NCBI RefSeq assembly: GCF_000002995.4
Contig: NW_025062479.1
Span: forward strand, 19,960,721 to 20,024,720
Length of the DNA stretch: 64,000 nucleotides
Reading direction: 5' to 3'
DNA from: Brugia malayi
Taxonomy: Eukaryota > Nematoda > Chromadorea > Rhabditida > Onchocercidae
The notes below the pieces were generated by a model. That model did not search any database. It had not been told where the DNA came from and was given only the letters and a program-made list of their open reading frames with translations. The translations under genes were made by a program, and so were the position numbers. Position 1 is the stretch's first letter, and each line of letters starts with the position of its first letter. Below, piece after piece: positions 10,493 to 22,173 of this stretch.

Positions 10493-13400
10493 TAAATTAA
10501 GGTTTGCTCGAAACATTTAACAATTTTTTTTTTTTGACCCAAACAATACATTTCAACATATTTGTTAGTGAGTATCAAATGTCTAAAACTTAGTAATTTT
10601 GCGTTATTTTCACAATTATTGATAAAACGGTAGAAAAACAAATATTTGTTTACTTACTTTTTGTGATATTTGTTGGAAGAAGAAAGGAAGCGAAAAATGC
10701 GAAAAATTAAAAATCTGAAGTTGAATGATTTTCGCATTTATTAAACATGAAATATTATAGTTACTTTTTATATAAGCAAAAAATTTAGTCATTATTCTAA
10801 ATATAATTATCTTTTTTTCTTCCTTCAGTTAAAAAAATTATGAAAAACTAAATTGTAAAATTCTTAACCTAAAATTACTCTCAAGAGGCTGCCTTTTTTC
10901 CTTTTTTCTTTTTTGTTTTTTCGCTGCACGAAATGTCAAATCAAAAGAATCATTATTTGAATGAAAATGATGCAATTGAAAAAGAAAAAATCACAATTAT
11001 CGCATGATTATTTGGCTGTCATTTTGCTGCCATTGTTATTTGCTATTTATAAAAATTCAACTTTTCTATTTGTTATAAAAAGAAAGAAAATTAAAAAAAG
11101 AGAAAATAGAGGAAAACAGAAAATTTCTTTTTTCAATAATATATTTATTTACTAATAATATTTTTTAATAATATATTTGTTTACTAATAACATTTCTTTA
11201 ATAATATAATTGTTTACTTTTTTTTTATTAATATAATTTATTTATTAAGAAAAATTTTTTTCTTCAAAATAATTTGTTTTATGAAAATGAAACTTTTACA
11301 GTATGTTATAATTAAACAATAATATTTCTTTAACTGATACAATTTATGATTTTAATATAATTATCACTGTTTATAATACTTTTTAAGGTTTATTGATCTT
11401 TTTTTCATCAAAGGTTATAACTATCATTTCTGTTAACAATGCATAATTTAGCATACATCAAAAAATTTCCACGAAATCGTCGTACGCTTTTGGTTTTTAA
11501 CAAATGTCAAAATGCCAAGCTTTCGCATTTCTTTGCTAATAGTATAATTATAATAGTTAATAAAGAATCCATAATAATTGAAATGAATTGCATCAACTTC
11601 ATTAGTCCAATATTTACTTCAATTAATTAGGTTAAAAGTTGTTGATAGATCATTTCAGCTTAACAAAGCTATTGTTCTTTCTTACTATTCATTTATAATT
11701 AGTTGGTGAAATCTCCCACAACTTTTATTTGGACTAGCCAAAATTTCTCACTAATTTTAATCAGCCTAACCGAAATTTCTCGCAATTTTTAAGCAGCCTA
11801 GCCGAAAGTTCTCACAACTTTTCATCAACCTAGCTGAAATTTCTCACAATTTTTGACCAGTTTAGCCGAAATTTTTTACAATTTTTAATGAAGCCATTTC
11901 AATAAATTTCTTTATGAGTAAATTTTCACTAAGTGAAGTGAAAAAGTTTCTTATAGCGTAATTGGATTCTGAATGTTATGCATCGGTACTAGTTTGCATA
12001 CATTAGGGCATATCATTTGATTATTTAATCATGGAATATTTCTGAACTAAATTGAAATTTAAAAACAAAAAACAAAATGGTAGATAAGAAAAAAAAGCCT
12101 GCACATATACAATAATTATTCCGAGCCTAGTCTAGGACGTAATCGAAAAGTTACCAGTCCGAGCACGATCACAAAGTTGGCTTATTCGAACTCGTCATTT
12201 ACTTGATGATACCAAGGTATGTCAGTTATTTTTAATATTTGTATTAAAAAAAAATTTTTTTCCCATCAAATTAACAACTAAAAATCTTGAAAATTTAAAA
12301 GGCTTTTTGAAAAAGATTTTAATACGCACCTGATATTTAAATATTTCCATGAAGTAAAGTAAAAATATTATTAAATCTATGTCATTTCAAAGAAAAAATT
12401 GTTAGTGTAACTTCAGTTATATATAACAAAGTATATATATTAGATTGGTGCAAAACGAACTGTAATTTTTAGTTTATTAAACAATTTTTTTTTTACATTG
12501 GCGTACAACTTAACGACTACAATTCTTCATGTATTCGGCATTACAAGAAAATTAAAAAGTTCAGTGAGTGGACAATTGATAAAATGACAGAGAATCAAAA
12601 GATGACGTGTCGTCCTCTGTTAATTATGCAATAATTGTGAATCATTTCTTGATGAGATTATGACATACGAACATATAACAATAACAATAACAACACGCAA
12701 TAATTGTGACAGCAACAAAATGACAATAATAATAATAACAACAACAATAGTGACGACATCAAACACAGCAATTCTCAGTAATTGAGCGGAAAAATTCAAA
12801 AGCGCTTTTGAAAAACTGAAATTGTGAAGGATGGATGAGGTCATTGGTCAAAGTTAAAGTTAGTGTCACAGCAGATTTTTTAATGTTAAACAGAATTGTC
12901 ATTTTGTGATATTTGCAAAGCAAAATCGATGAGATACGAAAGATTTTTCTGTCTTTATTTTACATCGATTAACAAAAAAAAAAAAACAATTTTACTTCGA
13001 CAACAACGCCTAAATCAAAGTCAAACAATGAGCGCTTCAAATTGAAACTAGTCATTATGTCTCATCCGTCAAATTAACTTACTTATATTCACTACTTCCA
13101 CAAATACAATTGTCATCTTCAATTTTAATACTTTTGTGGAGAAATATGCTTTGACAGACGTCGAAAAACAAGAATATATAATCTCCAAAAGTTTGTCAAC
13201 TATGCTGAAACAATAAACAAACTTATTTTTCACTGTCAAATTGTATATTATTTGTCATAGTTTCTATTTTGGTCAATAAAAGCATACTAGGCGCTATTGA
13301 TACAATTTAATTATTACTTTTGCACCAACTTAATATGTGTATGTGTATTATATAAATACTCATCATCAGTTAAATAGAAAAGTAATCTACGATGCGTACC

Positions 13401-15371
13401 TGTCGAACCTTTTGTATCAGTTCGACTGGTAAGCATCTTGACACAATTTATTTTCTAATTGAAATATTAAATTTGTCAAGGGTTTCGAGTAAAATGAATT
13501 TCTTTAAATATTTATAATAATTACAATTTCAGGAGAAAGCGCCCTTTATATCATCATGCCTTTATGTGCTTTCAGTGATACTTGTTGTAATCACTTTTCC
13601 ATTTTGTTTACCATTTTGCTTTAAAATTATCAGGTTTGCGCAAATTTTTTATGAACAAACTTACTTATCTTAATTACTAAAATGTAGTTTATAAATAATA
13701 CTTTTAAATGACTGATTGGCTTTTTCATTGCTATAAATGATAATAAGTGAAAAAAATTGTTCAAATTAAAATGAAATTGACATAATAAGTTTCATAATGC
13801 ACTTTTTTTTTTCGAATGTTCACCATTTAAATTTTTTGCAATTCTTAATTTATTTAATTTAATTTTAAATGCAGAGAATACGAGCGTGCTGTTGTTATGA
13901 GACTTGGACGTCTTATCAGTGGTGGAACCAAAGGACCAGGATTATTTTTTATCATGCCTTGCATTGATACATTTCATGTTGTATGATTCACTCAATTCTT
14001 TTTTAAATTTAAATTCAAAAGTTTTACACCTTTCAAAACTTACTCTTCCTTTAATTACAAATTTTCTTCTAGACTATAAGAAACTCATTAGCGGAATTTC
14101 TAAATAGGGTTTTATAATTTTATGTTTATTTATGCAAATAAATATGAAGTCATTATATATTTATATATACTGCTTTGGTTTTGTTAATCAGTATAATTTG
14201 TAGGTGGATTTACGAGTATTATCATTTGATGTACCAGCACAAGAAATTCTCAGTCGTGATTCAGTAACTGTTTCCGTAGAGGCAGTAATCTTTTTCCGAA
14301 TCAATAATCCAGTAATATCTGTAACAAATGTTAATGATGCGCAATTTAGTACAAAACTTTTGGCGCAAACAACACTTCGGAATGTGCTCGGTACTCGAAC
14401 ACTTAGTGAAATGCTTAGCGAACGAGATAACATAGCCAATGTTATTATTTATTAATAATTAATTAAAAAGAAAAAACGAAAATTTCCACTTTATAATAAT
14501 TCATTTATTTATTACGCATTTAATAAAACTTTGATAAATTTATCTTAGATCGAATTAATTTTATTATTTAATAATTTCAGATCAAAAGTAAAAAAAAAAA
14601 AAAAAATTTCTTTCTGTTTAAAAAAAAAAAAAAGAAAAACTAAAGCAATTATATTGATTTGATAAGCTTAATTTTAGTCATAATTTAGGTGATTGAAAAA
14701 GTTTTAGCGGAAGGAACTGAACCATGGGGTGTTCATGTACAACGTGTTGAAATTAAAGATATCCGTTTACCTTATCAACTGATGCGATCAATGGCTGCTG
14801 AAGCCGGTGCTGCTCGTGACGCACGTTCACTTATCATTCTTGCTGACGGTGAACGTCAAGCATCTTGGCTAGTTCCTTTCTTGCATCTTAGCTATTAATT
14901 TTTGCTCACTAAGTTAATTATTTGTTTTATTAAAAAATTAATTTATTATCAATTGCAAAAATCTTGCAACTTTTGTTTCTGATATGCAGTATATTTCTAT
15001 ACTAAATTAATCATTTTTTATTAACATTTTTTTTTTTTTTTTTACAAAAAAATCGAATTATTATCTTTTCCCTTATTCAATTTTGAAATTAAAATTGATA
15101 TATTGAAATATTTTAGATAATTAAATAAAGGAGAAAATAAAAAATAATATTCATAATTTTAATAATTAAATTAATTTGCAGTATTTTCAGGTCATTAGCT
15201 GAAGCAGCGTCAACAATTGGTTCAAGCAGTGTATCATTGCAATTGCGATATTTGCAAACATTAACAAATGTTGCATCAGAACATAATTCAACTATTGTTA
15301 TTCCAATACCGATGGAAATTGCAAGGTATTGTGCTAGAAAGTGGTGCAAATTTAATGCTAAAAATTTATAA
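10040..15371 (+). CDS. stomatin-family (SPFH/band 7) membrane protein, 7 exons
   Basis: Predicted 379-residue stomatin like nematode UNC-1/MEC-2/STO proteins: a monotopic scaffold that oligomerises at the inner face of the plasma membrane and modulates channels. Exons: 10040-10294, 12136-12216, 13533-13633, 13875-13980, 14204-14440, 14689-14867, 15191-15371. Residues 1-85 are a low-complexity Ser/Pro/Gln head. The hydrophobic hairpin with a central Pro is at about 118-145, followed by EYERAVVMRLGRL, the band-7 core (LLAQTTLRN, KDIRLP) and the C-terminal SLQLRYLQTL and HNSTIVIPIP. Oddities: the fifth-to-last-exon junctions use weak donors (GTTATT), the last intron appears to start with GC, and its junction codes Trp where the family has Arg (QAS-R-AL). 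A 51-nt extra exon at 13378-13428 is possible. The last residues read through a possible donor at 15326. Confidence 0.9.
10059..10212 (+). repeat. exonic triplet/hexamer repeat coding Ser, Pro-Gln and Ser runs
   Basis: Within stomatin exon 1, TCA repeats code Ser runs and CCA/CAA alternation codes repeated Pro-Gln. All six frames stay open here because the repeat unit lacks stops, so the opposite-strand frames are shadows. Such tracts commonly vary in length between strains. Confidence 0.75.
10448..10491. repeat. (TA)n microsatellite
   Basis: About 22 uninterrupted TA units, preceded by a CT-rich tract. Located in stomatin intron 1. Confidence 0.9.
11703..11890. repeat. degenerate 32-bp tandem repeat, about 5-6 copies
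   Basis: Consecutive units share a core like AGCCTAGCCGAAATTTCTCA followed by CAATTTTTAA and two or three variable bases. The clearest copies begin near 11730, 11763, 11796, 11827 and 11860; a poorer one precedes them. Period is about 32-33 bp. The copies differ at several positions each, so the array is old. It lies in stomatin intron 1. Confidence 0.75.
12440..13333 (+). mobile_element. degenerate mariner (Tc1/mariner) transposon
   Basis: The left end TTAGATTGGTGCAAAA and the reverse complement of the right end TTAAGTTGGTGCAAAA are inverted repeats differing at two of 16 positions. They match the conserved mariner terminus. TA dinucleotides (12438-12439 and 13334-13335) flank it as the target duplication. 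At about 894 bp it is shorter than a full mariner (about 1.3 kb). Remnants of a plus-strand transposase are readable in broken frames: MTENQKM and LLIM near 12584, ESFLDEIMTYE near 12643, and DVEKQEY near 13157, interrupted by stops, shifts and inserted CAA/AATA runs. It is inactive and sits in stomatin intron 2. Confidence 0.85.
13378..13428 (+). other. possible extra stomatin exon (51 nt)
   Basis: An open 51-base block between AG at 13376-13377 and a strong donor GTAAGC at 13429, less AT-rich than its surroundings. It is a multiple of three and phase 0, so it can be included or skipped without shifting the frame. The acceptor has no polypyrimidine tract, and the peptide (17 residues, starting KSNLRCVP) matches nothing I recognise. 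Treated as optional. Confidence 0.3.
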
Positions 15372-17824
15372 ATTATTTATTTATTCATTTATTTGTTCCT
15401 TTTATTTTTGGAAAAAATTTTGAAAGAAAAAAGAAAGAAATTTTTTGAAATTTTCACGAAAACTGGAAAAATTTTACTTTAATACACAAAAATATTTAAT
15501 TCGAAATATACAAAAAATGCAAGCAGCGTTTCTTTCTTTCCTCTTTTTTTTGATTTAATTTCAAAAAAAAAAAAAAAAAAAGAAGGAAAACGAATAAATC
15601 TGATTTAAAAGAAATGTAAATGTTTTATATTGAAAATTGAATAACCAATAAAAATTTTAACAATTTGTAAGTTTAAATGTGATAATCGTTTTTTTTTTTT
15701 TTTTTAGATCATCGTTCAGAATTTTTAATCACTTTTTATTGGTTCGAATTTTATGGCAATCTTTTTAAGTTCTTAAAATCTTATGGAATGACAATGTAAA
15801 TGTAAGGCTAAACTTAATTCGCCAATTTTTTTTTTTTTAATTTGATGTTTGCATAACAAAATCAATAAATTCAAAAAAATTTTTTCTTAATTTTTCTTTG
15901 GACTCCCTAATTTTTTTCCTTGATAATCTTGACGAGAAATATGAGAAAAAAAAAGGAAAAAAGAAATTTTGTTTATTCAAATCTGAATTTTTGCTCAAAT
16001 TCATCATTAATTAATTATTATCACTCAAAAAAAAGCACTGAAGTTATTCTTAGGTAAGATTAATTGGACATTCTTAATTAATCTTTCATCAAAACAAATT
16101 TATTAAAGCAAATTTTTGTCATTAATCAGGTTCGTTGTGCACCTCTATCTGTACTTTTATACAATAAATCTGTTTTTTTTTTTCTTTTTTGTAAAAAGTT
16201 TGAATGTTATTATCATTATAATATTTTATTTTTTTAATTTAATTATAAAATTTATTAACTACCTTGTGTAACATGCATTTGCTTAATTAATTAATCGACC
16301 AAATAAAATGAACACAATCTATATATCAATGATAATAAATTAGAAAAGCGCAAATTAATGAAGAAGACATGAATTATTTTGGTTGAATTTATTATTTGAG
16401 ACGAAATTTTAGTAATAATTCACAATAATTCTGTCATTAATTTTTTAAAACAAAAAGTTTCCAATCAATTTAAAAACTGAACTGTTAATATGATATTGAA
16501 CTACTGTGTAATACTTTTCTTATTCTTTCAAATTAAACATTTTCTTCAAAAAAAAAAAAAAAAAAAAAAAAAAAGGTAAATTCAGTTCAATCCATTGAGT
16601 TTGCTGCTAAATTAAAGTAATTAGTATTAATTAAAAAAAAAGGAAACTACGACGATCAATAATAAATTGTATTTAATCCTTTCAAATTTTTATTTTACAC
16701 TAATAATTAATTTACTCGAATTCTTTCTTTTTTTTTCAATTTGCTATTTCATTATTATCAATTAACCATGCAAACTATTGTTTGATCATTAATTTATTCT
16801 AAAATTATTGCCACTTATAATTCAATTTTTTTTGCAATGGCATTTCAGACAATAAACATTTTCTAATGCTCCTACTGAAATTTATTAATAAAATTTAAAT
16901 GATAATTCAAACTTAATTTTTCTTGTTGAATGAAACTGATTTCTAATTTACTGCAATTATTGCTTTAAATATGTTAAGAAAAAAAAGGAAACGAGAACGA
17001 AAGCAAAATTCAAGATTGTATTTTTTATTAATCAAAAGCCATCGATTAGAATTCATCCTAGTATTTTGGTATTTTTTATCGTTTTCAAGATTTCGTTTAA
17101 TTATTTAAGAATTTTTTTTGTTAAACAAGTAATGGAATTGTCAATTAGTTCCTCCTTGATTTTTTTCTGGTAATCAATTTTCAAATAATTAATTGTCCAA
17201 TTTGAAAAACACTTGTTTACAAGACATCTGTTCAAAAAAATGATATTTTCATTTTGAAAACCGAAAAAAAAAGCGGAAATGTTAAGTCTTATTTAATTTT
17301 TTTTCGCATTATAGATGAACAGCAGCACAAAACCTATGTTACATTTCATTTAAAATTTTTCTAAATTTTTAATTTCAACATTTTTCATTAGCAGATTTAT
17401 AGCATCAAACTTTTAAAACTACAAATATATTATAAAATCATTGCCACCAGAATAGATTAATTAAAATTTGACAAAAAATAATAAGAAACAGCGAAATAAT
17501 TAGCAAAATTTGATAATGTAAAATGCTCATTAATACATTTGTATATTATACAATTGAAATGTGATTTCAACAAATAAAAAAGAAAAAATAAAAACAATTT
17601 TTAGATCTCAAAAATATAGACTGGGAAGGAAAAAAAAAAAAAAAAAAACAGAAAAATAAATATTAATGAATTCTAAATGAATTCAATTTTTTTTCTTATA
17701 AATATTTTTGAATTTATTCAATCTTTTTAATTACAAATATTGGAGACATTAAAAATTTGCAAATTGTTTTACTATTTTCATGAAATAAAAAATCAATTAC
17801 TTTATTATAATGAGTCAAATGCTA
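15372..17824. other. convergent intergenic region, stomatin/Kir
   Basis: AT-rich with poly-A near 15559-15578, 16547-16574 and 17630-17648 and poly-T near 15690-15705. No coding exon seen. It contains both 3' ends; a minus-strand AATAAA lies at 17801-17806, about 19 bases past the Kir stop. Confidence 0.55.
17801..17806 (-). other. polyadenylation signal of Kir gene
   Basis: AATAAA on the minus strand about 19 bases beyond the Kir stop codon. Very close to the stop, giving a short 3' UTR if used. Confidence 0.4.
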
Positions 17825-20800
17825 TCAAATGAATCCGGAGATATTTCTTGATGAATCATAATCATCATTATTATCATCAATTTCCATTGCTTTCAGATTT
17901 ATCCCATCAACTGATTCAATTTCATCAAATAATTTATACTGTATTTCATACCTGCCAATTTTTTCATTTAATACAACCATCGAACGAAATCTGAAAATTT
18001 TAAATTAGGAGTCAAATAATCTAAGTTTATACCAGAATTTAAACCAGAATTCTATTATATTATTTCAAATTATCCATTCAATTCTTTAAAATTTCTTGGG
18101 AAAAATGATGTTCTTTGATTTCTTTTACGTTCAAATTTTGATTTATACTTGCGTACTCTTTCATCTAATTATAATCAACAAATTAATCTAAGTTTATCAT
18201 ACATAGCAACGCTTTTTAAATATGCAATCATTTAGTATTGATATCACGTAAAATGCGTAAAATTTCACAGTTTCAAGTACTAACCTGTATCCCCAGAGTA
18301 TCTCATCAGGTAAAAATGAAGTTCGAGCCTGGAATGTCATACCGGTAGCTTCGACAATACCTTCGACAGTCATAATAAGCTCGAAATGAGCATTATGCAT
18401 CACATCAGGTGTCATCCCAAATAACGGACTTTGATCATCAATTAAATGTCTCACTATTATTGGCCTAAAAAATTTCACCTACTGAAAATTTAGGAAACTT
18501 TATAGTATTATATTTTCAACTTTAACATAATATTTATAAAACTACAAAATACTTTCATTAGTAATATATATAAAATTCACATATATTTGCTTATAATTTC
18601 ACTAACTTTAATTTTACATTTTCCTCCTACTAACAAAAAAAAAAGACTTTTTTTGTTTAATTTTAAGAAAACAAATTAAATTAACCATAATAGAAGTATA
18701 CGATCCCAACCAGCATCATAGCCAACATCCATATCTTTAAAATCAGCCAATTCCCGTTCACCTTTCTGTCAAATAATAAACAAATATTATTATTTTATAG
18801 TAAAAATTGAGAAATTAAAAGGGAAAAAGTAAATTTTATTTTCTACATATTAATTATTCATATTAATTAATAATATTAGATAAAAGCATTAATTATTCAA
18901 TTTCTATTCCTTTTATTTTTACTTTTCCCAGCAAATAATTTGATTAAAAAAATAAGTAGGAAAAAAAATGTATTCTCGGTTAAAAGAATTTTTGAATAAA
19001 ATGAATTTATTTCAATATCAGATTAACTTCAAAAATAATTTCTAATCAGGAGAATAAATTTAATTGACTTTATTTATTTTTGAAGTTGCTATGTATAATC
19101 GAACATGTGGCTCAGCAATATACAAATTATTTTGTATATCAGCAATTCGTATCATCAATATCGGTCTTCCATCCGTATCACTCATTGGATCGATTACTGC
19201 TACCTGAGAAAATCGCATTTCCTAAAAATGCAAGATGAAACGAGAAAAAAACCAAATTTTCATGCATTCCAAAATTATAAATTACCAAATTTAAATATAC
19301 TTGTTAAACAAATTTTTTTGGAGTAAGAAATGATAAGTATTATCTGATACTATTTGATAAGTATTATCTGTTACATATCTAAAATTTACAACAGTGTAAT
19401 CATTTCTATTATCTAAAATCAAATATTTAAATGAAAATTTTGTTTTTATATTACAGTCAAAATATTATTGAAAATAATATGAATAAATATAATCAAAAAG
19501 TAAATTAAAGGATGAAATTCCGGAAAAAAAAGCTATAAACTGAATGTATCAAATTAGGAAATAATTCAGAATGAATAGATTAATTTATCATTCCAATAAC
19601 ATTTTAATTCAGTCCTGGAAATAATTCATGAAATAATATAAGTTTATATTACATTCGTTCATATTCATTAAAAAATTAGTTTCATTCATATTTGTTCACA
19701 TCTATTACTAATTATAATGCTGAATTAATTTCAACTTTAAATCAAAATTGAAATTTAAAAGACTAAAAAATTCTACCTGCTTTCGTTTTTTTGGACGCAA
19801 CAATTTAGCAATAACAATGCCACTTAACATTGTTTGCATGAAAACACCCGCAATACATTGCAATGATAAGATAAAAACAATCGGTAAACATGCATCTGTT
19901 ACATATCTGAAAATTATTGGTCAATTCTCATTTGGCTAATTATAGCTTAGTTAATTTCATTTTAATGATTTTAATTTATTTGCTTAAATGAAAAAATTGG
20001 ATATATACATACATTCGTTTTAATTTGACAATCGTTAATAAAAGAAAAGTTTTTCTTTCTTACAAAATTTTAGAGTTATATATAAATGAAAAAAAAAAAA
20101 ATATATATATATAAAATTTTATGATTGTTTTGTTTTTGATCATTGCATAAAATTGTAATTGTTTGTCAAAGAATAATTAACTGACCGAAATCCATAACCA
20201 ATAGTATGTTGTGTTTCCAAACTGAAAATTTAATTTTATTTGCTCAATCTTTGCATTAAAAATTTTAATAAGTAACTGGAAATTCTCACAACATTTAATA
20301 ACTTTAGTTATTCAAAAAATAATAATAATAATAATAATAATAATATGAACTAATTTCCAGAATAACAATTACTATATTGAAAAGTAACTATCACAGTATG
20401 TTCAGGTTGACATGTCAATTTACAAATCAAAACGTAAGTTAATTACGTATAAATACCTGAATAGGAAGGCAGTCTTAAAATCGTAAACATTTGCAATACA
20501 CTGCTCATTCTCTTTCTTTCTCTAAATAATAATTTAGTTAACAGTTAAGCATTCTATCTTGTGTTTTCTCTCTCTCTCTCCATTGACGATGACAAAGACA
20601 GTACATAAATGATAAAAGTTAAGGACCAATTAAAATGTTAATAAAACAAAGTCAATCATAACAATAATTTTCCCTGGAATTGGAAGGAAATTAGAAACGA
20701 TAACACTATTTCATATTACTCCAAAAATACTTTTGCAAAATACTTTTTGATCAAAAGTTAAAAGTAATCAATGAAATAAATGAAATAATCATTGAGATTT

Positions 20801-22165
20801 TATCATAATTTATATGTGCAACAGAAAATATTGTCAAAGACTGTTTAATAGATGACAAAAGTAAACAATAGTTAATATTAAAAATTATTTAATAGTGTCA
20901 ATGATTTGTAAATATTTATTTATCATAAATATTTTATTATAAATGAATAAATATGTCTGTAATGAATGAAATTTTTTTTAAAATAATGTATTTTTTGCAT
21001 TTTTTTTTTCATTGTTTTCTTTAAAAAGTATCATTGTCTATTTTATTAGTTTAATTAATAAAATTGACCTTAGGACATTTATGATAAAATTAATTAATAA
21101 TCAAATGTACAATACATATGAAATAGGTATATGTGTGAAAGTAAATTGTTATTAAAATATTAGAAAGAAGCATATTTGCGACAGATTTAAGAAATCGTCA
21201 AAATTAATAATAATTTATTATATGGGAAAATGATTTATGCATAAATAAATTTAGTTCTTTCTTCATAATACTTATAATTCATTATTTATAATTTTCATTT
21301 CATTCCATTTTCTTTGTTAAATACACACATACACATACATACATACATACAAACATATACACAGACACACATAACATACACATAGATATGTACAAATGCA
21401 TGAAATGATCTCAAGAAAAAGAAATTTTAATACTAATCGTTTTCACTTTAATTTTTTTCTTTTTTTAAATAAAAACTTACAATTGATTGGTCGGGCAGTA
21501 TAGTAAGATAATAAATTAGAGCAAAAATGATCCAAGTAATAATAAAACCGCTAGCAAAAACACACAAAATAATTCGCCAACTACATTCGATCACCAAATG
21601 GAACCAATTCCTGTAATACATCGATATATCTATCAAATATTTATACTTAAATACTTAATATTTGCATTGAATATCCTTAACAGATATCATTATCGTAATA
21701 AATATATCGGAATATTTGATCTATTTATGGAATAACTCTTAACTGATATTATTATTTAAATGATAGCAAGAAAAGTAGTATATCAAAGAATTATTCTGGA
21801 TGCATTTTTCTTTTAACAGTAATTCTTTTAAAAATGTCATATAAAAAATTTTTAAACCTATATTTAAATCTTGACTTTCTCATTGATTTTTCAATTTTAG
21901 TCAAAAATAAGGGAAAATTTTATATGCATAAGTACTTCGACATTTTTGCATAAATGCGATTGATTTTCATCAAATAATTTAATTGTTAATTGATAGAAAT
22001 GAATAAAAGATATAATAATTACTTGTAAACAGATCGACATGGATGAGGCATTCCAATTTGTCGCAGTACACAGCGACCATCTTTAGCGACCAAACGTGGA
22101 CGACAAATTTTATTCTTTATTAACGGTGAATTGAGTAATGCTTCATGATTATCATTATCATCCAT
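17825..22165 (-). CDS. inward-rectifier potassium channel (Kir), 9 exons
   Basis: Predicted 360-residue Kir subunit, a tetrameric plasma-membrane K+ channel that sets resting potential. Exons (5' to 3'): 22165-22023, 21610-21481, 20521-20457, 20221-20186, 19906-19777, 19221-19069, 18765-18686, 18464-18285, 17990-17825. Features: RPRLVAKDGRC before the slide helix, TM1 at about 55-80, extracellular Cys99 and Cys131 (the conserved disulfide pair), selectivity filter TIGYGFR at 119-125, TM2 at about 130-158 followed by RPKKRK, then the cytoplasmic domain with AEPHVR, VGYDAGWDR, WPIIVRHLID, VEATGM, DEILWGYR and FRSMVVLNEKIGRYEI. Gln149 occupies the rectification-controller site (Asp172 in Kir2.1), while the cytoplasmic glutamates equivalent to Glu224 and Glu299 are kept. 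Exon 6 ends at a weak donor (GTCAAT). Related to nematode irk genes; which one is unclear. Confidence 0.94.
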
Positions 22166-22173
22166 TCTTCCAT
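22120..22173 (-). promoter_or_regulatory. overlapping upstream ORF at the Kir start
   Basis: An ATG at 22173, eight bases 5' of the Kir start, opens a different frame that ends at 22120 after 17 codons, overlapping the Kir coding region. If both ATGs are in the mRNA, this frame would compete for initiation. Translation is not shown. Confidence 0.4.

Larger units (their letters stand above)
10295..12135 (+). other. stomatin intron 1 (1.8 kb)
   Basis: Bounded by donor GTAAGG and acceptor TCTAG, both in phase 0. It contains a CT tract at about 10384-10440, a (TA)n tract at about 10448-10491 and the 32-bp minisatellite. No further exon is supported. Confidence 0.6.

Noticed and set aside
12620..12844. 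Minus-strand open frame rich in Val/Ile/Leu
   Set aside because: Lies inside the mariner remnant and is made by AATA/CAA runs; transposase traces are on the plus strand.
14188..14439. Minus-strand frame opposite stomatin exon 5
   Set aside because: Antisense shadow of a well-supported band-7 exon.
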